Virus record (IMG/VR): IMGVR_UViG_3300033146_000850
Span: 1-64,000 of that record
DNA from: a virus
Length of the DNA: 64,000 nt
Reading direction: 5' to 3' (one strand)
Positions 26,879-36,053 of this stretch are shown piece after piece; positions within the stretch are counted from its first letter, which is position 1; each line of letters begins with the position of its first letter. Position numbers and translations under genes: made by a program. Below the pieces are notes generated by a model that made no database searches, was not told the DNA's origin, and worked only from the letters and a program-made list of their open reading frames with translations.

Positions 26879-27970
26879 ATGAAATTGTTAGATTATAATA
26901 TTAATGATTCTGAATTAATTGAGGAGTTTGATAATGTTGATGATGCATTATTTATAAATAGTGTAATAGTTGATGATTTTGATAATATTATATATTATTG
27001 TAAATTTAAAGACGGTGTATTATCAATATTAACAGAAGCTTCAAATATAACTTTAAGTTTCAAAGAATCATTAATATCATCAATTTTAGAACAAGGTATT
27101 GAAATGCCTGATTATATACGTTTTGGTGAAAAAGTTATCAATGCCCCAAAACGGTTAATGGCAAACACACGTATAAATTTGTCAAAGAATGAAATTATTA
27201 AAAAATTATATAAATCAAAACAAAAATTTGAATTGGAACAGGGGATGTCCCCTGATTTAGTGTCTATTATGACGGAAGAAACCCAAAAAGGAAACCCTAA
27301 GGCATTATTAAATAACCAATGGTGTAGAAATTTATATGGTAAATTAAATGAAAAAATTCAAAATGTTAAAAATGATTTAGATTATGATTATGATTTTTCA
27401 AGTGTAGGGAGTTTACCATATAGTGCTATAGAAATATTAGAATTAAATGCTGAATATACCGATATTATGCATATAATATTGGTTGAGGTATTTTATGACC
27501 CTGATGGTATTGATGATAACAATGAATGGTTGGTTATGTATAACCCAACTAATGATGATATTGATATTACAGGATATACTATTGAAGTTGCAGGTGTATA
27601 TTTTAAACCTCAATGTGAGCTTCCTAAATTTATAATTCCACCAAATGAATATTTTATTATTGGAGGGAGTAACGTTATGAATGTTGACTATACTTACAAT
27701 CTATCTATGCAAAATGGTGGGAAGGAGACTGATGGTGTTAGAATATTAAATAGTAATGGAATGGTTTTAGATACTATATTATATAATTTAAATAATACCA
27801 ATTCATTACCCGATGATTTAAGAACACCATCTATTAGTTTTGCCCCTGATGTTAATGCTGGAGAATCCCTTATTCGTAGGAAAATCAATGATAAATATTT
27901 AGATACCAATTCATCAGCTAAAGATTTTGAGGTTAATTTAAATCCTGATTTGTCAATTTATAAAAAATAA
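26879..27970 (+). CDS. Protein with C-terminal lamin-tail-like domain
   Basis: A 363-residue product; AGAGGTG precedes ATG 26879. The N-terminal half is helical and acidic, with a middle part PKRLMANTRINLSKNEIIKK and WCRNLYGKLNEKIQNVKND. From residue ~200 it has the signature of a lamin tail domain: ILVEVFYDPDGIDDNNEWLV, MYNPTNDDIDITGYTIE, then FIIPPNEYFIIGG, DGVRILNSNGMVLDTILYN. Such Ig-fold domains occur in secreted bacterial and some phage proteins and mediate binding. It lies in the fibre array and is probably a virion protein or an accessory that binds one. The N-terminal half is unrecognised. Confidence 0.6.
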   Translation: MKLLDYNINDSELIEEFDNVDDALFINSVIVDDFDNIIYYCKFKDGVLSILTEASNITLSFKESLISSILEQGIEMPDYIRFGEKVINAPKRLMANTRINLSKNEIIKKLYKSKQKFELEQGMSPDLVSIMTEETQKGNPKALLNNQWCRNLYGKLNEKIQNVKNDLDYDYDFSSVGSLPYSAIEILELNAEYTDIMHIILVEVFYDPDGIDDNNEWLVMYNPTNDDIDITGYTIEVAGVYFKPQCELPKFIIPPNEYFIIGGSNVMNVDYTYNLSMQNGGKETDGVRILNSNGMVLDTILYNLNNTNSLPDDLRTPSISFAPDVNAGESLIRRKINDKYLDTNSSAKDFEVNLNPDLSIYKK

Positions 27971-28017
27971 AACTGGTTTTATTAAAAAACTAAATAAAAT
28001 TGTGAAATTCAACAAAT

Positions 28018-31000
28018 GTGAGTAAAAAAATGGCTAAATTATCAAACAATACAGTATTAGATGTTGTAGGGAAACAGGGACTTGGTGTATCTTCTACTAA
28101 TAATGATAAAAATTATTATGAAGAGTTATATAGTTGGAGACCCCAGCTTACTGGTGATGATATTTTTACAGATATTGTTCCTAATGCTGATAACCCATCT
28201 GAGGCAGATGATAATGTTATTAATAATCCAACCATTTTAGAAAAATTAACAGATTATACATTAACAGAGCTACCATCATCAAATGGTCAAGGATATGGTA
28301 TATTTACAACACCTGGAGATACATCGTCTGATAGATTATATGATTTTTTAACCCCACAAAAATTTGGAAATGGATATGCTTGTATATTGAAAAATAATAC
28401 AACAATTATTCCATTGTCAGCAGGTCAATTTACAGTTGATTACGCTAATGGTATTATTAGATTTGATGTTGCTAGTACTCCATCATTTATGGGGTGGAGT
28501 AATTTGAATATTACCATATATAGATATATTGGTGAGACTGGTGGAGGTACTTCTGGAGGTGAGGGTTTTAATATGACTTTTACCAATAGTAACCTTGTTA
28601 ATGGTGTATTATCAGTTCCACACGGATTGGGAGCTATATATAATGTTATACATATAGCAATTAGGGATAATTTGAATGATAATATATATCCTGATGGTGT
28701 TAATTTTATAGATAATGATAATGCATCTTTAGATTTTAGTTCATTTAGTCCAATATCTGGAACTTGGGCGTTAACTGTTGGTATTGGCGGTGGAAGTGGT
28801 GGGACACCACCTATTATTGACCCTTTACAGATAGATGGTGAAACAAAAACACCATTATCTGGTAGTTTTCAATGGTTGAATAACACTATATCTGGTTTAC
28901 CAACATCTCACGATATAGAAATTGGTGAAAAGGTTGTTGCTGGTTACACTCTACCGTCTGTATTGTGGGTAAACACTGAATTATCAGAAAATGGAGGTGT
29001 AGAGTTTATATTAATACCAGAAACTGGAAATATTACTGATTATATAGTGACTGGACAAGAATTTATTGTGACTGGTTCAACGGCTAATGGTAATATATAT
29101 TCTATAGGTTCAGGTATATATTTAAATGGTAGTGCGATTGCAAATTATCACGTTGCAGAGATAGTTTTTGTATCTGGAACACCTGTTTCGTTACCAACAT
29201 ATCCAACAATTGAGGTTCCAACATCTGTGGATAGGGTTGGTGGTGCACAGAATGTTGAAATAGAATGTTTAGTTGAAAGTGTAATGCCAACATCGATTGA
29301 TATTGATGAGTCAACTCAAACAACTATAAATATAACATCTATTAATATATATTGTAAACACTATATTAAACACGGTAATTTTGGGATAGGTAAAGATAAC
29401 CCTGATTATTTATTGGATGTTGATGGAACATGTAAATTAAAAAATATAATATCTGATAATATTATTGTTGAATTTCCTGAAAGTGAACCTATAGATAATG
29501 GTGAGCTTGTGTTTTTTGGTTCAGATAAAGATAAAAATTTAATAACTAGTAAAGATTATTACAAGGGATTTGATGAAACATCCTTAAATTTTGATGATTT
29601 ATCAACAAATAGTGTATTAACAGGTGGAACCGTCCTTTACGGTTCAGATATTGTTGTTGAGTTTTTACAGTATCCATCCGCTGTAGATTCATTAAGGGCT
29701 TATACGATAGATATTGATGGTACTAATCTAGGAACACCTTTTGAGATAGGAAATTCTACTGGGGCAAAAGTATTCCCCTTACGATACAATTCAAATGATG
29801 ATAACCGAACTATAGAGGATGGTGACAAAGAATTTGGTGTGGTAAATGTGATGAGTGCGAGTAGTGGTCAATTATATTTAGGATATTATAGATGTAATAC
29901 AGACTTAACAATAACACAATTGAAAATATATGATTATTCTATAAGTCTAGGTGCAAACTGGGAATTACAGACTGTTATACCGATAACACATAAAATATTA
30001 ACTAATACAACAATAAGATATTTTGTTATAGTTGTTAAAGACCCATCAAACAATTCTTGGATTAAATTTTGTAGTTACGACCCAGCAACAGATACAGAAA
30101 TAATAGGTGATAATATAGATATAGGCATTCAATATGACCCTAATAACAATATATTTGCACATTATAGGGTTAGTCCAAACACCTTTAGACTTATGTTTCA
30201 AACATCTTCGGGTATAATGTTGATGAATATAGATATTAACCCAACAACTTATAATATGATTAATCCACCTGTAATTGAATACGTATTTGGACAACCTACT
30301 GGAAAATTAATGTATGTTGATTTTGACGATACTTATATTGGAACTGATTCTTTTGATATTATTGCTGTGCAGTATAATGTTGGAAGTGTGTCTATATTTG
30401 ATATTCATTGGAAGGGTGGTTTAGTATCAGCTTTGGAATATAATATGTTGGATAAAAGTTGTTATTATCACGGTGTTAATTATTTTAATTGCAGACGAAT
30501 GGGTTTAACTAATAAAATAGTGTTATATGGACATCACACAGATAGAGCGGTTGGTATTGTTGATGTTAAAGATAAGACTTATAAAGTAGTTGGATTATTT
30601 GGCAACTGGGATTATATGAATGAGACAGAATCTCAAAATTGTGTAAGGGTATTGTCAGATAAAATTTTATATATTGAGTCATATGATAGTTATAAATTTG
30701 TGAAATTTTATGATAATGCAGTGGGTCTTTGTGTGAGCAATATTAATAATCAAATACAAGTCATATTTGGGGGAAAATATACATCGACAACCCCAAGGTA
30801 TGATGTTGGGTCTAATATCTCATTAGGACCAGTTCCTTTGTTAGGAATGGGTGGCTCAACATTAGGGTTCTCAAATAAATATAGTTGTGGGATAAATTTA
30901 GCAACCCCAATATCATCAACCGAGATATTATTTAATCCTAGTATTAATACAATATCTAGTTCAAATACTCTTAAATTGGATAAACATTCAACATTTAGAG

Positions 31001-31422
31001 AACAACAATCTTCTGGTGTTGATGGTGGTACTTTTACATCAGGGTCTTGGGTAACAAGAACTCTGAATAATATGGATTCAAATATTGGGGCTGTATTATC
31101 TGGCAATCAATTTACACTACCTAAAGGTAAATATTCAATTAATGCATCCGCACCTGCATATATGGTTGATAAACATCAAATACAATTATTTAATGTAGAT
31201 TCTGGTGTAGTTAGTATATTGGGAACAACTGAAACATCTGTAAATGGTGCATATGCTCAAAATAGAAGTTTTATAAGTGGTGTTATTGACATTATTAACC
31301 CAACTACATTTGAGATACAACATAGATGTGAAACCACAGTTGCTAATAATGGATTGGGTATTGGTGTTTCGTGGGGTGATAATGTTTTTACAATTGTTGA
31401 AATTGAAAGGTTAGGAGATTAA
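28018..31422 (+). CDS. Long tail fibre with C1q-like receptor-binding tip
   Basis: A 1134-residue product. The start is uncertain: GTG 28018 or ATG 28030, neither with a good ribosome site. N-terminal anchor domain shared with the protein at 24086 (residues ~20-90), then a Gly-rich hinge (GETGGGTSGGEG). Next is the 'NSNLVNGVLSVPHGLG...IYPDG...GTWALTV' module, also seen at 33779. A GIGKDNPDYLLDVDGTCKL motif typical of fibre shafts lies near residue 460, then a beta-propeller-like region. The last ~140 residues (SGVDGGTFTSGSWVTRTLN, ASAPAYMVDKHQIQLFN, IGVSWGDNVFTIVEIERLGD) resemble the C1q/TNF-like C-terminal domain of many phage fibres, which trimerises and binds the host surface. Confidence 0.72.
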   Translation: MSKKMAKLSNNTVLDVVGKQGLGVSSTNNDKNYYEELYSWRPQLTGDDIFTDIVPNADNPSEADDNVINNPTILEKLTDYTLTELPSSNGQGYGIFTTPGDTSSDRLYDFLTPQKFGNGYACILKNNTTIIPLSAGQFTVDYANGIIRFDVASTPSFMGWSNLNITIYRYIGETGGGTSGGEGFNMTFTNSNLVNGVLSVPHGLGAIYNVIHIAIRDNLNDNIYPDGVNFIDNDNASLDFSSFSPISGTWALTVGIGGGSGGTPPIIDPLQIDGETKTPLSGSFQWLNNTISGLPTSHDIEIGEKVVAGYTLPSVLWVNTELSENGGVEFILIPETGNITDYIVTGQEFIVTGSTANGNIYSIGSGIYLNGSAIANYHVAEIVFVSGTPVSLPTYPTIEVPTSVDRVGGAQNVEIECLVESVMPTSIDIDESTQTTINITSINIYCKHYIKHGNFGIGKDNPDYLLDVDGTCKLKNIISDNIIVEFPESEPIDNGELVFFGSDKDKNLITSKDYYKGFDETSLNFDDLSTNSVLTGGTVLYGSDIVVEFLQYPSAVDSLRAYTIDIDGTNLGTPFEIGNSTGAKVFPLRYNSNDDNRTIEDGDKEFGVVNVMSASSGQLYLGYYRCNTDLTITQLKIYDYSISLGANWELQTVIPITHKILTNTTIRYFVIVVKDPSNNSWIKFCSYDPATDTEIIGDNIDIGIQYDPNNNIFAHYRVSPNTFRLMFQTSSGIMLMNIDINPTTYNMINPPVIEYVFGQPTGKLMYVDFDDTYIGTDSFDIIAVQYNVGSVSIFDIHWKGGLVSALEYNMLDKSCYYHGVNYFNCRRMGLTNKIVLYGHHTDRAVGIVDVKDKTYKVVGLFGNWDYMNETESQNCVRVLSDKILYIESYDSYKFVKFYDNAVGLCVSNINNQIQVIFGGKYTSTTPRYDVGSNISLGPVPLLGMGGSTLGFSNKYSCGINLATPISSTEILFNPSINTISSSNTLKLDKHSTFREQQSSGVDGGTFTSGSWVTRTLNNMDSNIGAVLSGNQFTLPKGKYSINASAPAYMVDKHQIQLFNVDSGVVSILGTTETSVNGAYAQNRSFISGVIDIINPTTFEIQHRCETTVANNGLGIGVSWGDNVFTIVEIERLGD

Positions 31423-31425
31423 TAT

Positions 31426-33774
31426 ATGAAAAGCGGTGTTATTGATTTAAAAAATACACAGAGTGATAATTCCCCAGATATAGGATATGTTAGAATTAGA
31501 GCTACTGACTCTGGTGTTGTTCAACTAATATTGGATGATGGAACTATAAAAAATATTTCTTCACCGTGGGAATTACCAGTTGAAAACAATACAGTAACTG
31601 ACCCTTCGGCATTATCACCATCACTATGGAATAGATATATTGTGGCTGAGGATGCTATAGGTGATTGGACAGGTCAAGATGATAATATTGCACAATGGAA
31701 TGGTGCTGGTTGGGAGTTTATAACCCCTGAACACGGTTGGATTGTGTATGTTAAAAGTGATAATCTATTATGGAGTTTTGATGGTGTTGATTGGGTTATT
31801 TCTAGTGGTGGTGGAAGTACTGGTGGGGTATATACCGAGGAATTTATTATTGGTGGTAGTAATCCAACATATACTGTTAATCACGAATTAGAAAGTAAAA
31901 ATTTAAACATTACTGCATATGAGGTTCCATCTTATAATAAAATATCTTTAGAATCAACTAATGACTCAATGAATACCACTACATTTTATGGAGATGGTGA
32001 GGCATTATTAGTTAGAGTTATTTTGGATGTTGGTGGAGGGTCAATGGAAGGAATAACTCCATTTGATGCTATAGAAGTTACATATTCAGACTTAACAACC
32101 ATTATAGGTAATATGGCTTTAAAAATAGGAAATTATTATAAAATAACAGATTTTAGAACTGTAAATGATGCTGGATTAGGAATGGTTAATACCGCACAAA
32201 TTGAAGAAATAATAGTTCAAGCTATTTCTGAAAACGTACTTGACCAACGAGCTTATTCAGCTGAGTTTATGTATGAGATTTTATATTATAATATTAATAA
32301 TACTGGTGAATCTACCCACGGGGTCATTACATATAGAGAAAATTTAGAACAAAATATAAAAACAGTGTTTGACTTTCGAGGTTGTCAATTTGCTAGGGTG
32401 AAATTAGACCCGTCAAGTCTTGTTAGTTGGAGTTCAGGGACAACATATACAACCTCTGATATTGTATTATATAATGATACATTGTGGAAGCCGATTCATA
32501 ACACTGGAAACGTAACAACAGAGGCTCCAGGAACTAATAGATATTGGGTTAAATTATTTGAAGAGGTATCACATAATTATACTTTATTTGAAACTACAAG
32601 TGGCTGGGCTAGTAGTTTAACTTTAGATGTTGGGAGTTATAAATTATTCCCAGTATTTGGGCAACCAAATATATCTGGGGAAACTTCGACTTTTAATATT
32701 AATCAATTTACAAATATTACTTGTAATTCAAATAATGTTATATTTATGTCAACATCAGGGACACACGATAATATCACGGTGGAAAGATATTGTGATGGTT
32801 TAACAATAGCCTCTAAGAATATTAGCAAGGCATATTTTGGGAGTGGGTCTAATAATACATCTACATCATATAGTGGATATATTTACAACGGTATTTTTAG
32901 TGATGGGATTAAAAATAGCTCTATTGATAAGATAGATGGTGTTAATATTAGAAAAGCTAGAAATTCAGTATTAGGGTCAGTATTTTCATCTGACCTTGAT
33001 GATATAAATACCTGTTATCTACAAAATATAAATAGATGTCAGTTTGGAGCATTTACTAGACAATTTTATGGAGGGGATATCTCTAATACAATAGTAGGAA
33101 TTGAATCATATAACAATGAAGTTGTATATTCTAGCTACAATACATTTGGAATGCGTTTTGAAAATAATAAAATCGAGACTGTTGAATTTAGAAATAATGT
33201 TATGGGGAATTATTTTAGGAGATTTATAATTCCTGAAACGATATCCTTTTTTAGTAATACTTTTGGTAATGAGGTAGGACATCATAGTATTGATTTTATT
33301 GTTAATTCACACTGGTATAGAAATAAGTTTGGAGATATGTGTTTTAGTCATGGTGGTTCATCAATAGGTGGTATGTGCACATACGTAACGGTGGGAAGCA
33401 ATCTTTACAATTTAAATGTAGGTGGTGATTTCCAAAACTCTAGTTTTGGTTCTGGTTGTAGAGATATTAATGTTACAAATGGGATAAATGGTGTTAATAT
33501 TGGAAGTAGTTGTGGACTCTTCAATTTAGGTGGACATTTTAGTCGATGTAATATTGCAGATGGTTGTTTAAATATTACAGTGCCAAGTGGGGTAAATCTA
33601 AATATGGTTGATTTTGGTGTTGGGTCAACTAATATAGATTTCACAGGAGCAACATCATCTTCACACATTGCTCAAAGTTACAATAAAGAGATTATAACTA
33701 GGGTTGATACATCCAAAGTTCTAAGATATACCGATAACTTAAACACTTTAATTTATGATTCAATTATAGGATAA
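31426..33774 (+). CDS. Tail fibre with DUF2793-like N-terminus, carbohydrate-binding module and beta-helix
   Basis: A 782-residue product starting three bases after the upstream stop, with GGAG inside the end of that gene. Residues ~40-125 match the DUF2793-type domain (NRYIVAEDAIGDWTGQDDNI..WEFITPEHGWIVYV), also at the start of the 36054 protein. Residues ~275-320 hold the YEILYYNINNTGES...ITYRENLEQNI block frequent in phage fibres. A chitin-binding-like module follows (WSSGTTYTTSDIVLYNDTLW). From ~400 on, repeated Asn-rich strands (NTFGMRFENNKIE, FRNNVMGNYF, FFSNTFGNEVG) indicate a right-handed parallel beta-helix, as in tailspikes. No depolymerase active site can be assigned. Confidence 0.7.
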   Translation: MKSGVIDLKNTQSDNSPDIGYVRIRATDSGVVQLILDDGTIKNISSPWELPVENNTVTDPSALSPSLWNRYIVAEDAIGDWTGQDDNIAQWNGAGWEFITPEHGWIVYVKSDNLLWSFDGVDWVISSGGGSTGGVYTEEFIIGGSNPTYTVNHELESKNLNITAYEVPSYNKISLESTNDSMNTTTFYGDGEALLVRVILDVGGGSMEGITPFDAIEVTYSDLTTIIGNMALKIGNYYKITDFRTVNDAGLGMVNTAQIEEIIVQAISENVLDQRAYSAEFMYEILYYNINNTGESTHGVITYRENLEQNIKTVFDFRGCQFARVKLDPSSLVSWSSGTTYTTSDIVLYNDTLWKPIHNTGNVTTEAPGTNRYWVKLFEEVSHNYTLFETTSGWASSLTLDVGSYKLFPVFGQPNISGETSTFNINQFTNITCNSNNVIFMSTSGTHDNITVERYCDGLTIASKNISKAYFGSGSNNTSTSYSGYIYNGIFSDGIKNSSIDKIDGVNIRKARNSVLGSVFSSDLDDINTCYLQNINRCQFGAFTRQFYGGDISNTIVGIESYNNEVVYSSYNTFGMRFENNKIETVEFRNNVMGNYFRRFIIPETISFFSNTFGNEVGHHSIDFIVNSHWYRNKFGDMCFSHGGSSIGGMCTYVTVGSNLYNLNVGGDFQNSSFGSGCRDINVTNGINGVNIGSSCGLFNLGGHFSRCNIADGCLNITVPSGVNLNMVDFGVGSTNIDFTGATSSSHIAQSYNKEIITRVDTSKVLRYTDNLNTLIYDSIIG

Positions 33775-33778
33775 TAAT

Positions 33779-34285
33779 ATGAAAATTAAAAATCAGATAA
33801 AACCATTACATAATTTACCACCGATACAATATCAAATATTACCTAGTATTATTAGTAGGGATTCAATACCTAATAGTGTTAGACATCTAGGTATGATTTG
33901 TTATGTAATCAGTGAAAATACAACTTATAGATTAGTTGGGGGGTTGACCAACTCTGATTGGGAGGAAGTTAAAACAGGTGGTGGAGGATATACTACTACA
34001 TTTGTTGATTCTGATTTGACAAGTGGATATATTGTATTTGAACATAATCTAAATGCGGAGAATAGTGTATGTAATGTTACTATTAGAAATAATATAAATA
34101 GACATATTATACCGGATGATATTATAGAGGTTGATTCTAACCATATAAGGGTTGATTTATCTATGATGCAACCCTTAATTGGTGAGTGGGCTGTTATAAT
34201 TAACTGTGTTGAATATGATGATATAGTAGTTAATAAAGAGCGATTAATAAATAGTTTTATAATAAATGATAATAATTTAGGTTAA
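33779..34285 (+). CDS. Short fibre-module protein (168 aa)
   Basis: Two recognisable pieces: RHLGMICYVISENTTYRLVG followed by GLTNSDWEEV, a module usually found near the N-terminus of large phage fibres; and VDSDLTSGYIVFEHNL...IIPDDI...GEWAVII, the same module as in the 28018 protein. Together they make a complete small protein rather than part of a long fibre. It starts two bases after the previous stop and could be a fibre connector or a remnant produced by recombination among fibre genes. Confidence 0.6.
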   Translation: MKIKNQIKPLHNLPPIQYQILPSIISRDSIPNSVRHLGMICYVISENTTYRLVGGLTNSDWEEVKTGGGGYTTTFVDSDLTSGYIVFEHNLNAENSVCNVTIRNNINRHIIPDDIIEVDSNHIRVDLSMMQPLIGEWAVIINCVEYDDIVVNKERLINSFIINDNNLG

Positions 34286-34297
34286 GGAGAATTTAAT

Positions 34298-35848
34298 ATG
34301 TCTATTGTTTTACAAAATAAATCAAAATCGAGGTTAGCTGTTGATATCAATAGTTCGGCAATGTCTTTGACCGTTGATAGTGGAACAGGTGATAATTTTG
34401 CAACTTGTGATTCGGAATCACATATGTGGATTACTATAATTGACCAGACAACATATGGTGGTGAGTCTGAAATACTAGAAATTGTAAAAGTTTCACCTAG
34501 AAGTGGAGACACTTTTACAATAGTTGAACGTGGTGCAGAGGGAACCACTGCTAGAGCCTTTGTTATTGGGGACATTGTAGAGCAAAGAATTACAGCACAA
34601 ACATTATTTGATTTGGGTGTATCAACAAATAAAAATCGAAAGTATGTAGATGAAATATATATTACTTTGAAACGACATGAGGAATTTTCAAATTCATTTG
34701 AAATGGAAAGATTTAATGATAAATATGCACCTCAACTAATTAGTAATTGGGATTCATATTGGGGTTCACGTTTAAAAGTTCAAGTTGAGGATATTACCAC
34801 ACACGTGATATATGATAATTTGAGTTTTGACACCACTGATGATATGTATAATTGGGGTTCGGCACATTGTACTCTTGATGCATTGTCTACATATAATGAG
34901 ACATTGATTGCTAGACCTTACGAGGTTATTGATTCATCTATTCCAACACCTAGTAAAATATATGGATTGAATAGATTTTATTCCTCCATCAAAGGTAGAA
35001 AAAATTATAATAATAATTTGATATGCACTGCTAATAATTCAAATCTGTTATCCGCTTGTACTACTATTTTTAATTCAGTATGGGGTACTAGTTTAACTGA
35101 TATGGATATGGATATTCATAGCATATGGTTAGGCAGACCTAAAAAAAATAAATATTCTAACCCACCATTTTTAAAAGATGGTCAATATGTTGTAAATTTT
35201 GATACGGCTAATGCCCCAACAAGACGTGAATATAATATTAATGATGGTGTTTTTTATGATAACTCGTTTGACCAATATAGTAATGTTAGTAGCACCGTTA
35301 GATATGCTTTTATTGAAACTGGTAATTATAATGTTAATATTACTGGGGTTGATGAATGGACTAGTATCAATTCTAGTATCAAGGATAGTGGTTCATCATA
35401 TATAATAGCTTGTGGTGTTCAAAATAATAATGCAAATGAACGAAAAGCAGTTGTGATTAAACCATTAGGAATAGACCAGGTTGTAATGATGATGCCAGAC
35501 TTTGAAATATATGATTTTGAGATTGTATTTTATAATAATGATATGCAAAATCATATATATGTAAAATCTTTTACCGATGATACAGATTTTATAGATACAT
35601 TTATTGATATTGACGGTGGTAAAATGTTAATGAATAGCTCCGAGTGGTTATCTGTAGATATTAATAGTCAGACTTATGTTTCACATAATTCTACTGGATA
35701 TAATGATTTACCTTGGTCAACTGTTAGGTTTAGGTTGAGGAATAAAATTACTAAAGAAATTTCAGAATTAAGTGAATCAGGTATAGTAACGGAGAAAAAA
35801 CATAACCTAAAACAATTACAAATGAAAATAAAATCTTTTAATTCCTAA
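34298..35848 (+). CDS. Virion protein, tail-associated, unknown
   Basis: A 516-residue product; AAGGAG precedes ATG 34298. Residues ~1-100 follow a scheme common in phage tail proteins: NKSKSRLAVDINSSAMSLTV, then GESEILEIVKVSPRSGDTFT, then IVERGAEGTTARAFVIGD. The rest is not recognised; it is beta-rich with YHR/W-rich patches. No enzyme motif. It ends the first fibre sub-array and is followed by the 35871-35997 repeat element. Confidence 0.55.
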   Translation: MSIVLQNKSKSRLAVDINSSAMSLTVDSGTGDNFATCDSESHMWITIIDQTTYGGESEILEIVKVSPRSGDTFTIVERGAEGTTARAFVIGDIVEQRITAQTLFDLGVSTNKNRKYVDEIYITLKRHEEFSNSFEMERFNDKYAPQLISNWDSYWGSRLKVQVEDITTHVIYDNLSFDTTDDMYNWGSAHCTLDALSTYNETLIARPYEVIDSSIPTPSKIYGLNRFYSSIKGRKNYNNNLICTANNSNLLSACTTIFNSVWGTSLTDMDMDIHSIWLGRPKKNKYSNPPFLKDGQYVVNFDTANAPTRREYNINDGVFYDNSFDQYSNVSSTVRYAFIETGNYNVNITGVDEWTSINSSIKDSGSSYIIACGVQNNNANERKAVVIKPLGIDQVVMMMPDFEIYDFEIVFYNNDMQNHIYVKSFTDDTDFIDTFIDIDGGKMLMNSSEWLSVDINSQTYVSHNSTGYNDLPWSTVRFRLRNKITKEISELSESGIVTEKKHNLKQLQMKIKSFNS

Positions 35849-35870
35849 ATTAAAATAATAAATATAATAA

Positions 35871-35997
35871 AATAATGAATGGGAATGTTTAAAATACCCT
35901 TGTTCAGTAAAGAGGTCCGATTAAAATCCCTTTGTTCAGTAAGGTGGTCCGTTTAAAATCCCCTTGTTCAGTAAGGTGTTATTTTCCATTCATTATT
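35871..35997. repeat. Inverted-repeat-bounded element with three 32-bp tandem repeats
   Basis: AATAATGAATGGGAA (35871-35885) and TTCCATTCATTATT (35984-35997) are near-perfect inverted repeats. Between them lie three tandem units at 35889-35920, 35921-35952 and 35953-35978 (last one short). Each contains TTAAAAT-CCC-TTGTTCAGTAA, and units 1 and 2 end in GGTCCG. Within units 2 and 3, CCTT and AAGG can pair around the GTTCAGT loop. The gap of 205 nt contains no ORF with a ribosome site. Also in this gap, TATAAATC (36007) and CATAAATA (36013) are 7/8 matches to the late promoter box for the next gene. Confidence 0.8.
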
Positions 35998-36053
35998 TTT
36001 CTTTAAATATAAATCATAAATATAATTAAAAGATATAAAACTTAGAGGGTATT

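Noticed and set aside
28018-28020. Firm choice of GTG 28018 as start of the long fibre
   Set aside because: Neither 28018 nor ATG 28030 has a good Shine-Dalgarno; the wider frame is given but the start is left open.
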